A stretch of DNA of 64,000 bases from Devosia geojensis (GCF_000969415.1 NZ_JZEX01000173.1:1-64000); one strand, 5' to 3'. Counted from the first letter of the stretch, positions 19,117-27,982 are shown. Notes: generated from the letters alone by a model not told the origin. Translations and numbers: made by a program.

Positions 19117-20694
19117 TCATACGGCGCGTGCGAAGGACCAGCCGCCGAGTATGCGGTCGAACACCGCGTTGGCATAAAGCCCATTCGAGAGGTGCACGCG
19201 CAGACCCGCCGCCGCCGGGTGATAGGCCCAGAGCGGGAACATGGCCTGCGCCACCGCCACGATTCCGAAGCTGATCACGGCGAGCACGATCAGCGCCCAC
19301 TCGAGCGGCCCAGGCGCCGGCGTGGGCGGCAAGGTGCCCGACATCAGCCACTGCGCTCCCGTCTGGAGCCCGAAGTATCCGGCTGCGGCCGCCGCCGAAT
19401 AGAGGGCGGTGCGCCGGGTGAGGGCCCTGGGTGCGGCGTCAGCCAGTCCCTGCGCGAGCAGGTAGGCCACGCCGAGGATCAGGATGGCGCCGAGCGCGAT
19501 TGCCTGGGGCGACTTCTCCGCGATCCCGAAGACGGCACCGATCACAGCGTAGATCACGAGCGCGAGCACAAAGGCGCGGCCGACCGCCTTGGCGTTCGGA
19601 ATCGCCACCGGGCCGGGTCGCCGGGTTGCCGCCACACGCTCGACAGCGCCGCCCGAGTCGAGGAAAGCGTGCGCCTTGTAGAGCGAGTGGGCGACTATGT
19701 GCAGGAGCGCCAGCGGGAACAGCGCGAGCCCGCATTGCAGGATCATGAAGCCCATCTGCGCAACCGTGGACCAAGCGAGCGAGGTCTTGACTGCCGGCTG
19801 GGTTAGCATCACCAGGCCGCCGATGAGCGCCGTGAAGCCGCCCACCATCACCAGCACCGCGAGCACGCTAGGCACGAGCAGCATGAGATCGGCGAAACGG
19901 ATCAGTAGGAAGCCGCCGGCGTTGATGACCCCGGCGTGCAGCAGCGCCGAGACCGGCGTCGGCGTCTCCATCACCTCGGTTAGCCAGCCATTGATCGGGA
20001 ACTGCGCCGAGATCAGCAGTGCGGCGAGGGCGATCGGGCCGGTCGCCCAGAGCGCGCTTACCGGGGCCTCCCCGGCGCGGGCGGCGTCGAGGATCGCCAC
20101 GATATCCGTGGTCCCGAACCCTGCCGCCAGCAGGATCGCGGCGGCAATCAGGGCGACGTCACCGATCCGGGCGATCACGAAGCGCTTGCGTGCCGCCCGC
20201 CGCGCCTGGACGCGCTCGGGGTAGAAGAGCAGAAGTTTATGCAGGAACAGGCTTGTCGCGATCCAAGCGGCAACGAGCTGTACGAGACCGCCCGCCTGTA
20301 CGAGGAACAGGACGGAAGCGAGGGTTGCGCAAAGCCAGCCCGTGAAGGCGCCGTGTCGCGCCTCGCCGTCCATGTAGCTTGTGGAGTAGCGCAGTGCGAC
20401 CCATCCGACAAAGGAGACGAGCAGCAACATTACCGCGCTGACGGCATCGAGGCGTACCCAAATGCTGACCTCGCCGATGCCAATCATGGCGCCGCCTGGC
20501 CCGTTGGCAACCAAGAGTGCCGCGGAGAAAAACGCGACTCCGAACGAGGCCAGCGCCGACAGTTCGGCAAACCTGGAGGCAAAGCGCGACCGTTTCCCAG
20601 TTTGGATGAAAGCCGCAGCGGCAGCCATCAGCAGCAGGCCAGGGGCTAACAAGGGCACTAGATATTCGGGCAACTCTGGCTCCTTCCGAGGCAT
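19117..20694 (-). CDS. dabB: DabB, NuoL/MrpA-like membrane subunit of the DAB pump
   Basis: A 525-aa protein with about 13 membrane segments, of the proton-conducting NADH-quinone oxidoreductase membrane subunit family. Typical features are [59 protein letters not shown] and [21 protein letters not shown]. DabB couples cation flow to the DabA reaction. It is followed by dabA with a 22-bp gap and is divergent from a LysR gene whose start codon is 87 bp away. The absence of other Nuo/Mrp genes nearby supports the DAB assignment over a complex I fragment. Confidence 0.9.
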   Translation of the reverse strand: MPRKEPELPEYLVPLLAPGLLLMAAAAAFIQTGKRSRFASRFAELSALASFGVAFFSAALLVANGPGGAMIGIGEVSIWVRLDAVSAVMLLLVSFVGWVALRYSTSYMDGEARHGAFTGWLCATLASVLFLVQAGGLVQLVAAWIATSLFLHKLLLFYPERVQARRAARKRFVIARIGDVALIAAAILLAAGFGTTDIVAILDAARAGEAPVSALWATGPIALAALLISAQFPINGWLTEVMETPTPVSALLHAGVINAGGFLLIRFADLMLLVPSVLAVLVMVGGFTALIGGLVMLTQPAVKTSLAWSTVAQMGFMILQCGLALFPLALLHIVAHSLYKAHAFLDSGGAVERVAATRRPGPVAIPNAKAVGRAFVLALVIYAVIGAVFGIAEKSPQAIALGAILILGVAYLLAQGLADAAPRALTRRTALYSAAAAAGYFGLQTGAQWLMSGTLPPTPAPGPLEWALIVLAVISFGIVAVAQAMFPLWAYHPAAAGLRVHLSNGLYANAVFDRILGGWSFARAV

Positions 20695-20758
20695 GGCGTG
20701 GTTGGGTGTGCTACATACCGTGCTCCTGGCCTCCAGAAAAATTCATTGTTTATGCGTT

Positions 20759-20781
20759 TTCGTTCTGTTAAAGCGAACGAA
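20759..20781. promoter_or_regulatory. LysR-type operator dyad between dabB and lysR
   Basis: A perfect 7-bp inverted repeat, TTCGTTC (20759-20765) and GAACGAA (20775-20781), with a 9-bp spacer, ends at the base before the LysR start codon in the short divergent region. The position fits a site where the regulator represses itself and activates dabBA. The function is inferred from position and symmetry. Confidence 0.5.
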
Positions 20782-21687
20782 ATGGTCACGCTGAACTACA
20801 ACCACCTCAGGTACTTCTGGGCAGTGGCTCACGACGGGAACCTCACCCGCACCGCCGAGCGGCTGAACCTGTCACAGTCCGCGCTATCCGTGCAGATCCG
20901 CAAGCTCGAGGAGCGGCTCGGCCACTCGCTTTTCGAGCGCCGCGGACGGCAACTCCACCTGACCGAAGCCGGGCGCATTGCCCTCGACTACGCCGATGCG
21001 ATCTTCGCAACCGGTGATGAGTTGATCGGAACCCTGAGGGAGACGGGCCGACTCCGGCAGGCCCTGCGAATAGGGGCGCTCGCGACGCTGTCGAGGAACT
21101 TCCAGATCGGGTTTCTCCGCCCGGTCCTGGGGCGCACGGACGTCGAGGTGATCCTGCGCTCCGGCAGCCCGGCGGAGCTTCTCCATGCGCTTGAAGCGCT
21201 CAGCCTTGACGTGGTACTGCTCAATCAGCCTGCCGCACGCGATGCCGCAACGTCTTTTGTGTCGCACCGCCTGGTGGAACAGCGCGTCAGCTTGGTCGGC
21301 GTTCGAGATCTCCTGACAAATGCTGGTACGCTCGCCGATCTACTCGCTTCCCGACCCATCATTCTCCCAACGCTTGAAAGCAGCGTCCGTACCGGCTTCA
21401 ATGCCTTGGTCGACCGAATGGGAGTGCGTCCGCAGATCGCCGCAGAAGTCGACGACATGGCGATGATGCGTCTCTTGGCTCGAGAAGGTATCGGGCTTGC
21501 CGTGCTGCCGCCGATCGTTGTCAAGGATGAGTTGGACAGCGGTCTGCTGGTGGAGGCCGACAGCCTTCCGGGAATCGCAGAGACATTTTACGCCGTCACA
21601 ATGGAACGAAGGTTTCCCAATCCGCTACTGCGCGAGCTGATCGAGCTGAGAGAGACCCAGTCCAGCATAGTGCATGTCTCCAAGTAA
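20782..21687 (+). CDS. LysR-family regulator next to dabBA, NhaR-like
   Basis: A 301-aa LysR-type regulator. The DNA-binding domain (LNYNHLRYFWAVAHDGNLTR, then AERLNLSQSALSVQIRKLEERLG) is followed by an effector domain (LRIGALATLSRN to the end). It resembles the regulator at 14.3 kb in type and belongs to the same NhaR-like branch. I chose ATG 20782, where the family begins; the ORF extends to 20698 without homology. LysR genes divergent from dab operons control them in several chemolithoautotrophs, so CO2-responsive control of dabBA is likely but inferred. No strong ribosome site precedes the start. Confidence 0.88.
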   Translation: MVTLNYNHLRYFWAVAHDGNLTRTAERLNLSQSALSVQIRKLEERLGHSLFERRGRQLHLTEAGRIALDYADAIFATGDELIGTLRETGRLRQALRIGALATLSRNFQIGFLRPVLGRTDVEVILRSGSPAELLHALEALSLDVVLLNQPAARDAATSFVSHRLVEQRVSLVGVRDLLTNAGTLADLLASRPIILPTLESSVRTGFNALVDRMGVRPQIAAEVDDMAMMRLLAREGIGLAVLPPIVVKDELDSGLLVEADSLPGIAETFYAVTMERRFPNPLLRELIELRETQSSIVHVSK

Positions 21688-21994
21688 GTGCCCTCCGAAG
21701 AGGAAGAGGTTTGGTCCCGGTCCCGTTCCCTCCAGCGCGAGATCGGTTTGGAAACGTCGCCCGTTTGGTGCGTCAGAACAAGTGTCCGGTGAAGGCGCCG
21801 CGGTTCAGGGCGAAGTGGCCATCTGGTTTTTTGAGCGGGATCGTTTCGAGGAAGAGTATGCTCGCCGCCGCGCTGATGGTCATGCAACAAGCGACCAAAT
21901 GATCGCCAGTTTGAATTGTTCGCTGGATGACGGCTTCAATGCGGTTGCCGTCCGATCGATGACAATGCCGCATAGCCGGGAAGAAAAGCCCTGT
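21688..21994. other. Non-coding or decayed stretch after lysR
   Basis: About 300 bp with no convincing gene. A minus-strand frame (about 21773-21900) shows a short hydrophobic run (LVACCMTISAAASILFLETI) that could be the end of a lost transporter gene, but it has no start and no wider match I can recognise. The competing plus-strand frame (21674-22015) has no family pattern. Confidence 0.3.
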
Positions 21995-22207
21995 CTACGC
22001 CCACCCGACATGTGAGGCTTTTTCAAGTTTCATGAAGAGATCGAACCAGAAGCGATATTCGGCGGAATCGCGTGCACCTAATGCGGCAAATGCACAATAT
22101 GCGACCGATGTCGTCGGATCTCTGCCGAATTCGTCAATTGCGGCTTCGACGGCTTCGTCTTCGCTCAAAGTCTCCCATCCGAGAATTACAGGGCTGCCAA
22201 TGTTCAT
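21995..22207 (-). CDS. Small hypothetical protein (70 aa)
   Basis: The ATG at 22207 has AAAGGGG 8 bp upstream and opens a 70-aa frame: MNIGSPVILGWETLSEDEA, then EFGRDPTTSVAYCAFAALG and FWFDLFMKLEKA. The alternation of charged and hydrophobic residues is protein-like and the ribosome site is good. No family is recognised. It lies between the dab regulator and the TcmP pair, and may belong to either region. Confidence 0.5.
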   Translation of the reverse strand: MNIGSPVILGWETLSEDEAVEAAIDEFGRDPTTSVAYCAFAALGARDSAEYRFWFDLFMKLEKASHVGWA

Positions 22208-22394
22208 GACGCTATCCCCTTTGTATTTTGCGCCCAAACACGCTTGACCCCACTCCGGCTGCATGCACCCGAGTCTTGCCGAGCGCATCTATCTGCGTAA
22301 GCAGCGGTCAGTCCGATATTCGACCGAAATCTCCCGATGCGGACTGATGGGCGGGCGCGCAGCCACGTTGCATCGGCTGCGCGAGAGGATTCGA

Positions 22395-23588
22395 TCAACC
22401 TGGGACGGCGGCTGAATCAGATCCAGGCGAAATGGGCGGTGGCGTCAGCCCGATAGGGTCGTCATCGCCGGGGGTGCTCTTCCTTGATCCGTTAACGCGC
22501 CATGTGTTCGCTATGAGTCCCTCCTTCGCCAGTTCGGCACACACCTGCCTGGCATCCGTCCTCCGGAGCATGAAGGTCTCGATCATGGCCTGCCACACAG
22601 CCGAGAATGGGAAGGCCCTGCCCTCGGTCCGCAACTGGTCGAGCAGCCATTCCCGGGCCTCCGTCCGGTAGCCCTTCACCTGCGCCTCTATCGGAAGCGG
22701 CGACTGGAACCCCGCCATTGCGAACATATCCAAGGTGCCGGTCGCGGCCTCCCTCAGCGCCTGCTTCGCCTCGTGCCTGTGCATGCCGTGCGCCCTCATG
22801 GCCGAGAACTCGACCTCCCGGTAGGTGGCGAGACCTTCGCCGCTGCGCGTGCCGTAGACGATGGAGAAATGCTGGCGATCCGACAGCTTCGCGATCGGCG
22901 TGGACAGGACGTGGCTGAACATGCCTGCCTTCCGGAACGCCTCGGCGAAAAGGGCCTGCACGGCCTCGTGCCGGCGTAGCGTGCAATCGAGGCGGCTGCG
23001 CCAGTCCTTGCCGAGGATGCCGTCGAACGAGGCCGTGATCTTCGGGTCATCCCACGCCGTGAAGCGGTTGATGAAGTCGAACATGTAGTTCAGCAGCACC
23101 TCACCCGGCTGGTGCTGCATGATCCTGGCGATCTTATCGAACTCGTATCCCGTCCAGCCGGTCGGGTCGATGAAGGTCAGGGCGAAGGACGTTCCGACGA
23201 CCTTCATGATCTCGTCGACGGCGTCCTCGAGCCTGCCGTGGAAGGTGTGCACGTAGAAGTCGTTGGCGGGATCGTGATGCTGCATGACCGCCGCGCGCAG
23301 CTCGGCGTAGGCGCCTGCCTTCTCCTCGACGAAGAAGCAACGGATGCGCTTCCGCTTGCCCTGTGCGCGGAGCTGCTGCTGGGCGTCCTTCAGCACCCGG
23401 ATCGCGATCATGAAGGAGGTGTCCGAATAATCGTCGGTCTTCGCTTCCCAAGGGCCGGAGAAGCCATCGACATAGGTCAGCGTCGGGTATCCTCCGAGGA
23501 GGAGCTTGAACGCGAGGGACTGCAGGTACTTCTCGAGGATAAAGTGCTTGGCGAACGTCTGCTCGCGGCCAGCGTACTCGGGTTTCAT
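22395..23588 (-). CDS. tcmP: Three-Cys-motif partner protein TcmP
   Basis: A 397-aa protein with the TcmP hallmarks: EQTFAKHFILEKYLQSLAF at the start, LTYVDGFSGPWEAK (a methyltransferase-like glycine motif), RCFFVEEKAGAYAEL, FALTFIDPTGWTGYEF and EVLLNYMFDFINRF. The family resembles SAM-dependent methyltransferases and occurs beside three-Cys-motif proteins. Its start codon overlaps the stop of that upstream gene by 4 bp (ATGA), so the two are translationally coupled. Its biological role is unproven; a mobile or defence-linked function is often suspected. Confidence 0.85.
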   Translation of the reverse strand: MKPEYAGREQTFAKHFILEKYLQSLAFKLLLGGYPTLTYVDGFSGPWEAKTDDYSDTSFMIAIRVLKDAQQQLRAQGKRKRIRCFFVEEKAGAYAELRAAVMQHHDPANDFYVHTFHGRLEDAVDEIMKVVGTSFALTFIDPTGWTGYEFDKIARIMQHQPGEVLLNYMFDFINRFTAWDDPKITASFDGILGKDWRSRLDCTLRRHEAVQALFAEAFRKAGMFSHVLSTPIAKLSDRQHFSIVYGTRSGEGLATYREVEFSAMRAHGMHRHEAKQALREAATGTLDMFAMAGFQSPLPIEAQVKGYRTEAREWLLDQLRTEGRAFPFSAVWQAMIETFMLRRTDARQVCAELAKEGLIANTWRVNGSRKSTPGDDDPIGLTPPPISPGSDSAAVPG

Positions 23589-24358
23589 CTGTCTCCTGCC
23601 CTACTCCGCGGCGACCGAAACTCCCCCCGAGTCGGACTGACGCAAGGTAACTGGCTCCATTCCTTCCCGTCCAGCGTCCGGCCGCCGCTTTTCGGCCGGA
23701 CCCCTCCCCATTGCTTGAAGAAGAACGCGACGCCCGCCTCGTTGCACTGATCGCGGACCTCCCTCACCCAGTCCGGATGCATCGGTCTCGCTCGAGGTCC
23801 GCTCTCCCCCCCGACGATCACCCAATCAATCCTGCCGAGGTCCATGCGTCCCATGGGGCCGATGAGCGGTTCGACGGAGAGGAACCGGATCGAAGCGTTC
23901 ATCTGCTGCATGTGCCGTATGCGCGACTTCCTGCTGCCGTCCTCGACGGACGTTCCGAGCCAGATGTGCGAAGGGGCCGCGTCGTCCGCGTGGCGCCTGT
24001 TCACATAGTCCCGCATACGCGAGCTGCGCTTGGTCAGGATCTGGAACGTGTGCCAGTCCGCCTTCTCCATGGTATCGAAGACGCGGTCGACGAAGGAGAA
24101 CGGGACCTGCTTGTGGAAGAGGTCGCTCATGGAGTTCACGAATATCATCTTCGGCGACTTCCATGCGAGCGGCTGCTCCAGCCGTTCCGGACGCAGCATG
24201 AGGTCGAAGCCGCGCTCGAACGGGTGTCCAGGCGTGCCGCGGAAGCGCTCCGAGAACCGCTCGGCGTAGCAGTTATCGCAGCCCGCGCTGATCTTCGTGC
24301 AGCCCGTGACCGGGTTCCACGTCGCGTCCGTCCATTCGATCGCTGTCGTGCCGGCCAT
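23585..24358 (-). CDS. Three-Cys-motif protein, phage Gp37/Gp68 (DUF5131) family
   Basis: A 257-aa protein of the DUF5131 family. The N-terminus reads IEWTDATWNPVTGC, with Cys20, Cys27 and Cys30 forming a CX6CX2C motif followed by YAERF, like the Fe-S ligand set of radical-SAM-type proteins. Other family segments are MIFVNSMSDLFH, WLGTSVEDGSRKSRI, RFLSVEPLIGP and WVIVGGESGPRARPMHP. Its stop overlaps the start of tcmP by 4 bp. I chose ATG 24358 (MAGTTAIEW); the six residues upstream are not conserved. The enzyme activity is not known. Confidence 0.88.
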   Translation of the reverse strand: MAGTTAIEWTDATWNPVTGCTKISAGCDNCYAERFSERFRGTPGHPFERGFDLMLRPERLEQPLAWKSPKMIFVNSMSDLFHKQVPFSFVDRVFDTMEKADWHTFQILTKRSSRMRDYVNRRHADDAAPSHIWLGTSVEDGSRKSRIRHMQQMNASIRFLSVEPLIGPMGRMDLGRIDWVIVGGESGPRARPMHPDWVREVRDQCNEAGVAFFFKQWGGVRPKSGGRTLDGKEWSQLPCVSPTRGEFRSPRSRAGDR

Positions 24359-24757
24359 GCGAGCGCCTTGGAACATAAAGGGAACACATAATGCATCGCC
24401 CGCGGTTAGGGAAGCGTTAAAAGTTTAGCGATCATGCGGTCATGCGAAACTCTCTCGACGCAGACACATCTCGCCACCGAAAGGGTTCTCCACCAATCGC
24501 CCCATCCCAAGCCGTGCAACGCGGGATCTCGAATCGGATTGACCGGATATTGTCCTCGGGCCCGCTGCCAACGCGCCGGTCTCCATCAATATGCCAAGTC
24601 GCGGGTTCGCAGCTTGTTGTCTATGGCCATGGGAAAGCTGCCATCCTCGCGCGGCGCCTATCTAAACCCGCTTCCAGAAAAATTTTTTCTTGCGGTTTGA
24701 TAAGGGGGCTAGGAGCGGTCTGGCAGATCTCAGACGGATTTCGCAGAAAGCAGATGA
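24359..24757. other. Gene-free stretch upstream of the TcmP pair and left of IS110
   Basis: About 400 bp without a convincing ORF; frames at 24434-24786 are short and Ser/Arg-rich. It should hold the promoter of the DUF5131-tcmP operon, but no clear -35/-10 pair stands out. Its right end is the insertion target of the IS110-type element. Confidence 0.35.
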
Positions 24758-24773
24758 TGTGGATGGCTCCCGC
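24758..24773 (+). repeat. Left inverted repeat of the IS110-type element
   Basis: The sequence TGTGGATGGCTCCCGC is the exact reverse complement of 26111-26126. An 11-bp core of it (GGATGGCTCCC) is also inverted at 24827-24837, directly upstream of the transposase start. Confidence 0.75.
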
Positions 24774-24840
24774 TCCCGGCATCTGAGTGCCAAAGTGTGG
24801 AAGCTGTCAAAGCAACCACGAGCCAAGGGAGCCATCCGCC

Positions 24841-25869
24841 ATGGAGATTAGCACGATCGGCCTGGATTTGGCCAAGAACGTCTTTCAGGTCCACGCTGTT
24901 GATGCGACGGGCAATGTCGTCATCCGCAAGGCGTTGCGACGTCGGCAGGTCCTGCACTTCTTCGCCAAACTGCCGCCTTGTCTGATCGGCATGGAAGCCT
25001 GCGGGACATCGCATTATTGGGCGCGCGAGCTGGTGACGCTGGGCCATGTGGTACGGCTGATGCCACCGGCCTACGTCAAACCGTATGTGAAGCGCGGCAA
25101 GACCGACGCAGCTGACGCCGAGGCGATCTGCGAGGCGGTGACACGGCCGACGATGCGGTTCGTGCCGGTGAAGTCGGCAGAGCAGCAGGCGGCGCTGGCG
25201 CTGCACCGGACGCGCGATCTGCTGGTCAGGCAGCGTACGCAGTTGGTCAACATGATCCGCGGCCTGCTCGCCGAGTTCGGTATCGAAATGGCGCGCGGGC
25301 TGCACCGTGCGCTTGCGTTAGCCGAGCGGCTTGTCGCCGGCGAGGCGCCAGAAGTGCCGCCCCTGGCGCAGCGCATTGTCGCTGGGCTGGCGCATCAGAT
25401 CGGTGATCTTCAGCTTCGCCTGACAGCGCTTGAGAAGGAGCTTCTTGCCTTGCATCGCTCAAGCGAGCTGTCGCAACGGCTCGCAACAATCCCTGGCATC
25501 GGCGTCATCTCGGCCACCGCGCTGGCGGCCTCGGTGGTCGAACCGGAACGCTTCCGCTCGGGCCGACAGTTTGCCGCTTCTTTGGGCCTGACGCCGCTTG
25601 CCAACTGCAGCGGCGGCAAGGAGCGATTGGGCAAGATCTCGCGCATGGGCGATCGCTATCTGCGTAGGCTGCTGGTGGTCGGTATGACCTCGCTCGTAAG
25701 GCGGGCGAGAAGCAAACCGGATTCGGTCGATCCGCGGATAGTGGCGATGCTCGAGCGCCGATCCGCGCGCGTCGTAACAGTCGCTGCGGCCAATCGGACT
25801 GCGCGCGTCGTCTGGGCAATCATGACCAAAGGGGGCACCTATCGGTCGCCGCGAATAGCTGTCGCGTAA
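24841..25869 (+). CDS. IS110-family transposase
   Basis: A 342-aa transposase, complete in length. The N-terminal RuvC-like DEDD domain shows IGLDLAKNVFQVHA (first Asp), IGMEACGTSHYWARELV (Glu) and RGKTDAADAEAICEAV (Asp-Asp region). The C-terminal Transposase_20 domain shows ATIPGIGVISATALAA, FAASLGLTP and GKISRMGDRYLRRLLVVG, with the conserved serine region nearby. I chose ATG 24841 (MEISTIGLDLAKN), the family start; the ORF is open from 24787 through the repeat region. It is probably an active gene. Confidence 0.93.
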   Translation: MEISTIGLDLAKNVFQVHAVDATGNVVIRKALRRRQVLHFFAKLPPCLIGMEACGTSHYWARELVTLGHVVRLMPPAYVKPYVKRGKTDAADAEAICEAVTRPTMRFVPVKSAEQQAALALHRTRDLLVRQRTQLVNMIRGLLAEFGIEMARGLHRALALAERLVAGEAPEVPPLAQRIVAGLAHQIGDLQLRLTALEKELLALHRSSELSQRLATIPGIGVISATALAASVVEPERFRSGRQFAASLGLTPLANCSGGKERLGKISRMGDRYLRRLLVVGMTSLVRRARSKPDSVDPRIVAMLERRSARVVTVAAANRTARVVWAIMTKGGTYRSPRIAVA

Positions 25870-26110
25870 ACCAAAACCCAGGAAGAGCGCTTCAGGAGTT
25901 TGCGAGGGCGACGCGATGTGATGGCGAACCGGTTAGACCGGGAGCCGGGACAACCCGTGCTATGTCGTGGGCGTCATTGCCCGCAAAGCAGAGTGGGACC
26001 CAGTTCGCGGATACCATCAGGGCCAGCGGTCATAACTCCGACCGCATGACAGGCCGGACAGAAGACTGCACCCGACCACCCGCCAGAAACGTCAAATCAC
26101 CCCTTGCAAT

Positions 26111-26126
26111 GCGGGAGCCATCCACA
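26111..26126 (-). repeat. Right inverted repeat of the IS110-type element
   Basis: The plus strand reads GCGGGAGCCATCCACA, the perfect 16-bp inverse of the left repeat. The 241 bp between the transposase stop and this repeat has no ORF of note. Confidence 0.75.
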
Positions 26127-26307
26127 GAAGACATCGGGTAACTTCGGCGATGCCGTGCCATGATGCGATCCTCTCTGAGTCCGCTTTCTGTCACCCACCC
26201 TTGCGAGTCGGAGAGACCGGGGATCATCGAGAGGTTGGCGGCAGACCTGTAGCCGAAGGGCGGAAGGGCCTGGACACTCTGACCGACGCGAAGGGCAGCG
26301 CCCTCAG

Positions 26308-27249
26308 TCAATTTTTTTTGCGGGTACCTTGCTGACTGAGCTGCAAAATGCCGTCACCATGCTCCACGGTGATATTCCAGGTCTCCACCCGAAATTCCCT
26401 GTTCTTTGCCACAAAGGATTGAACCCAAGGCGCCATGAGTGAGGTGTAAACGACAGTCTCGGCCGACCTCACAAGCTCCCGGTTTATGGCAACTACTTCA
26501 TGCCTTGCCAGCTGCATCACGCGATGGCCGAAATCCGGGAAATCAAGACTGTCCCCTTTGGTGTCGAAATTCGGTCGGATGCGGATAGCCAGGTCAGGAG
26601 TGAGAGGGACAACCCGGTTGAGGATGCGGGGATCCCCGGCCTGTTCATTGGCAACCGGATAATCGCTCGTGAAGAAGGGGCAATCGGCATGCTCGTTGAC
26701 CAGGATGTCCCACTTGAAGTTGCCGAGGCGAGCTACACGGTCAATGATGGAAGCGATGCCAACCGCTTGGGGGTACTTTGGGTCGATATCGACGATGACG
26801 CGGCCGTCTTCGATCATGTCCACCAGTGTGCCTTCTCCCATTTCTGGCGGAGGCTCCTGCAAGTCGCCCCGCCGCTCGACCATGGCGGCCAGTATTTCGA
26901 CGGAGCCGCGCACCGGAGTGGAGTTGATCCGCATGGCGGCAGGCGAGCACGACATGACATAGGCCACGAAGCCTGCAATCGTGTAGATGGCTGCGCCATC
27001 CGGCTTACCCCGCCGCAAAGACTTGACCGAGCTGTTGTAGCGTCCCTCGATTGTCTTGAGGAAATCTTCAACGGCGCGCTCGTCCTCGAGATAGACGTTC
27101 GTGTTTCCGTCCTCGATGCGGCACTGGCTCGCGGAATTGCACTGGTATTCCAGCAGATCCGCCTTGCGGATCGCATACATCCGCTTGCCCAGGGCCGGAG
27201 CATAGAAGTTCTTGAGATGAACTTGGGAGATGTAATGGTCGAGCGCCAT
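26308..27249 (-). CDS. DUF4238 domain protein
   Basis: A 313-aa soluble protein. The start MALDHYISQVHLKNFYAP and the later WDILVNEHADCPFFTSDYPVA and VVPLTPDLAIRIRP are typical of DUF4238, a family of about 300 aa with scattered distribution in bacteria, often near mobile or defence genes. No enzyme activity is established to my knowledge. It stands alone on the minus strand, between the IS110-type element and the RES/Xre pair. Confidence 0.8.
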   Translation of the reverse strand: MALDHYISQVHLKNFYAPALGKRMYAIRKADLLEYQCNSASQCRIEDGNTNVYLEDERAVEDFLKTIEGRYNSSVKSLRRGKPDGAAIYTIAGFVAYVMSCSPAAMRINSTPVRGSVEILAAMVERRGDLQEPPPEMGEGTLVDMIEDGRVIVDIDPKYPQAVGIASIIDRVARLGNFKWDILVNEHADCPFFTSDYPVANEQAGDPRILNRVVPLTPDLAIRIRPNFDTKGDSLDFPDFGHRVMQLARHEVVAINRELVRSAETVVYTSLMAPWVQSFVAKNREFRVETWNITVEHGDGILQLSQQGTRKKN

Positions 27250-27337
27250 GCCTTAGGTCTTTGGGGTCTGCTTGGTCTGTCGGAAAGCGCCATGTCGACA
27301 CGAGGAAGGTCGCCATCGTGCCCGCCTGTGCATCGAG

Positions 27338-27982
27338 TTATTCGAGGGGTGGGGAGACGGATTTGCCATAGCTGTCGAGCACTGCGGCCACGTCTCCAAG
27401 CATGCTCGACAAAGAGTGGGTTTCCTGAGCTTTAAGGCGGACATCGGCTCTTTCAAAGATCGCGAAACAGGTCTCGCTGGAGTCATGGCGCGACTGGTAG
27501 GCTAATCCATCCGGACGGTCTGGGTGATCCCAAAGGGCGTCCGACCAAAGGCCGCAAGGCTGATAGGGGCCCGTTGAAATCGAGTTGTCCGTCCCGACCG
27601 TCTGCAGTCCCGATCCATACAGGCGCACAATCCGCAAAGGTCTGTCAGAGACAAGCCCGGATACGGAGCGCCCAACGATATCGGTCATGGCCACCATGAG
27701 ACGTTGCGGATTGCGCACGAGCGTTTCGGCTAGGGCGCCGCGAAGGGTAAGGCCGGCATAAAGGACGCCGAAGCGTCCGCTGGCACTGTCAAAGCGGTTC
27801 GTCGGCGGCACGTTGGGGCCTGGGCCAAAGTAGATCGGGTCGAGCGACGAACGGTGGACACGGTGCAACACCTGTCCGGCCTGAATCTGGTCGATTGGCA
27901 GCGATATTTCAGCGAGCCATACGGGTGGAGGAGGCGCCAGACCGGAGGGACCGCGGGGCGCGGCCCGCTTCCCCGGCGTCAT
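27338..27982 (-). CDS. RES-domain toxin (NAD+-degrading), toxin of a TA pair
   Basis: A 214-aa protein with the RES fold pattern: LHRVHRSSLDPIYFGPG (first Arg), NRFDSASGRFGVLYAGLTLRGALAETLVR (Arg, Tyr and Glu of the RES motif) and a C-terminal ARG/Ser region in AYQSRHDSSETCFAIFERA. RES toxins break down NAD+ by phosphorolysis or hydrolysis. Its start overlaps the end of the upstream antitoxin gene by 4 bp (ATGA). The antitoxin-first order with coupling is the normal RES/Xre arrangement. It probably helps plasmid retention. Confidence 0.85.
   Translation of the reverse strand: MTPGKRAAPRGPSGLAPPPPVWLAEISLPIDQIQAGQVLHRVHRSSLDPIYFGPGPNVPPTNRFDSASGRFGVLYAGLTLRGALAETLVRNPQRLMVAMTDIVGRSVSGLVSDRPLRIVRLYGSGLQTVGTDNSISTGPYQPCGLWSDALWDHPDRPDGLAYQSRHDSSETCFAIFERADVRLKAQETHSLSSMLGDVAAVLDSYGKSVSPPLE

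Larger units (their letters stand above)
24758..26126 (+). mobile_element. IS110-family (IS1111-like) insertion sequence
   Basis: A transposase gene (24841-25869) is flanked by perfect 16-bp inverted repeats: TGTGGATGGCTCCCGC at 24758-24773, and its reverse complement at 26111-26126. The IS1111 subgroup of IS110 carries such sub-terminal repeats, so the true ends may lie a few bases outside. A second internal copy of the repeat core (GGGAGCCATCC, 24827-24837) lies just before the start codon. The non-coding part is short on the left and about 240 bp on the right, the usual side for the guide (bridge/seek) RNA of IS1111-type elements. Confidence 0.75.

Noticed and set aside
21674..22015. Plus-strand ORF of 113 aa after the dab regulator
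   Set aside because: It starts inside the lysR gene and shows no family pattern; the opposite strand carries a better small gene at its right end.
26500..27435. Plus-strand ORF of 311 aa opposite DUF4238
   Set aside because: The minus-strand frame has the DUF4238 pattern; the plus-strand product has none.
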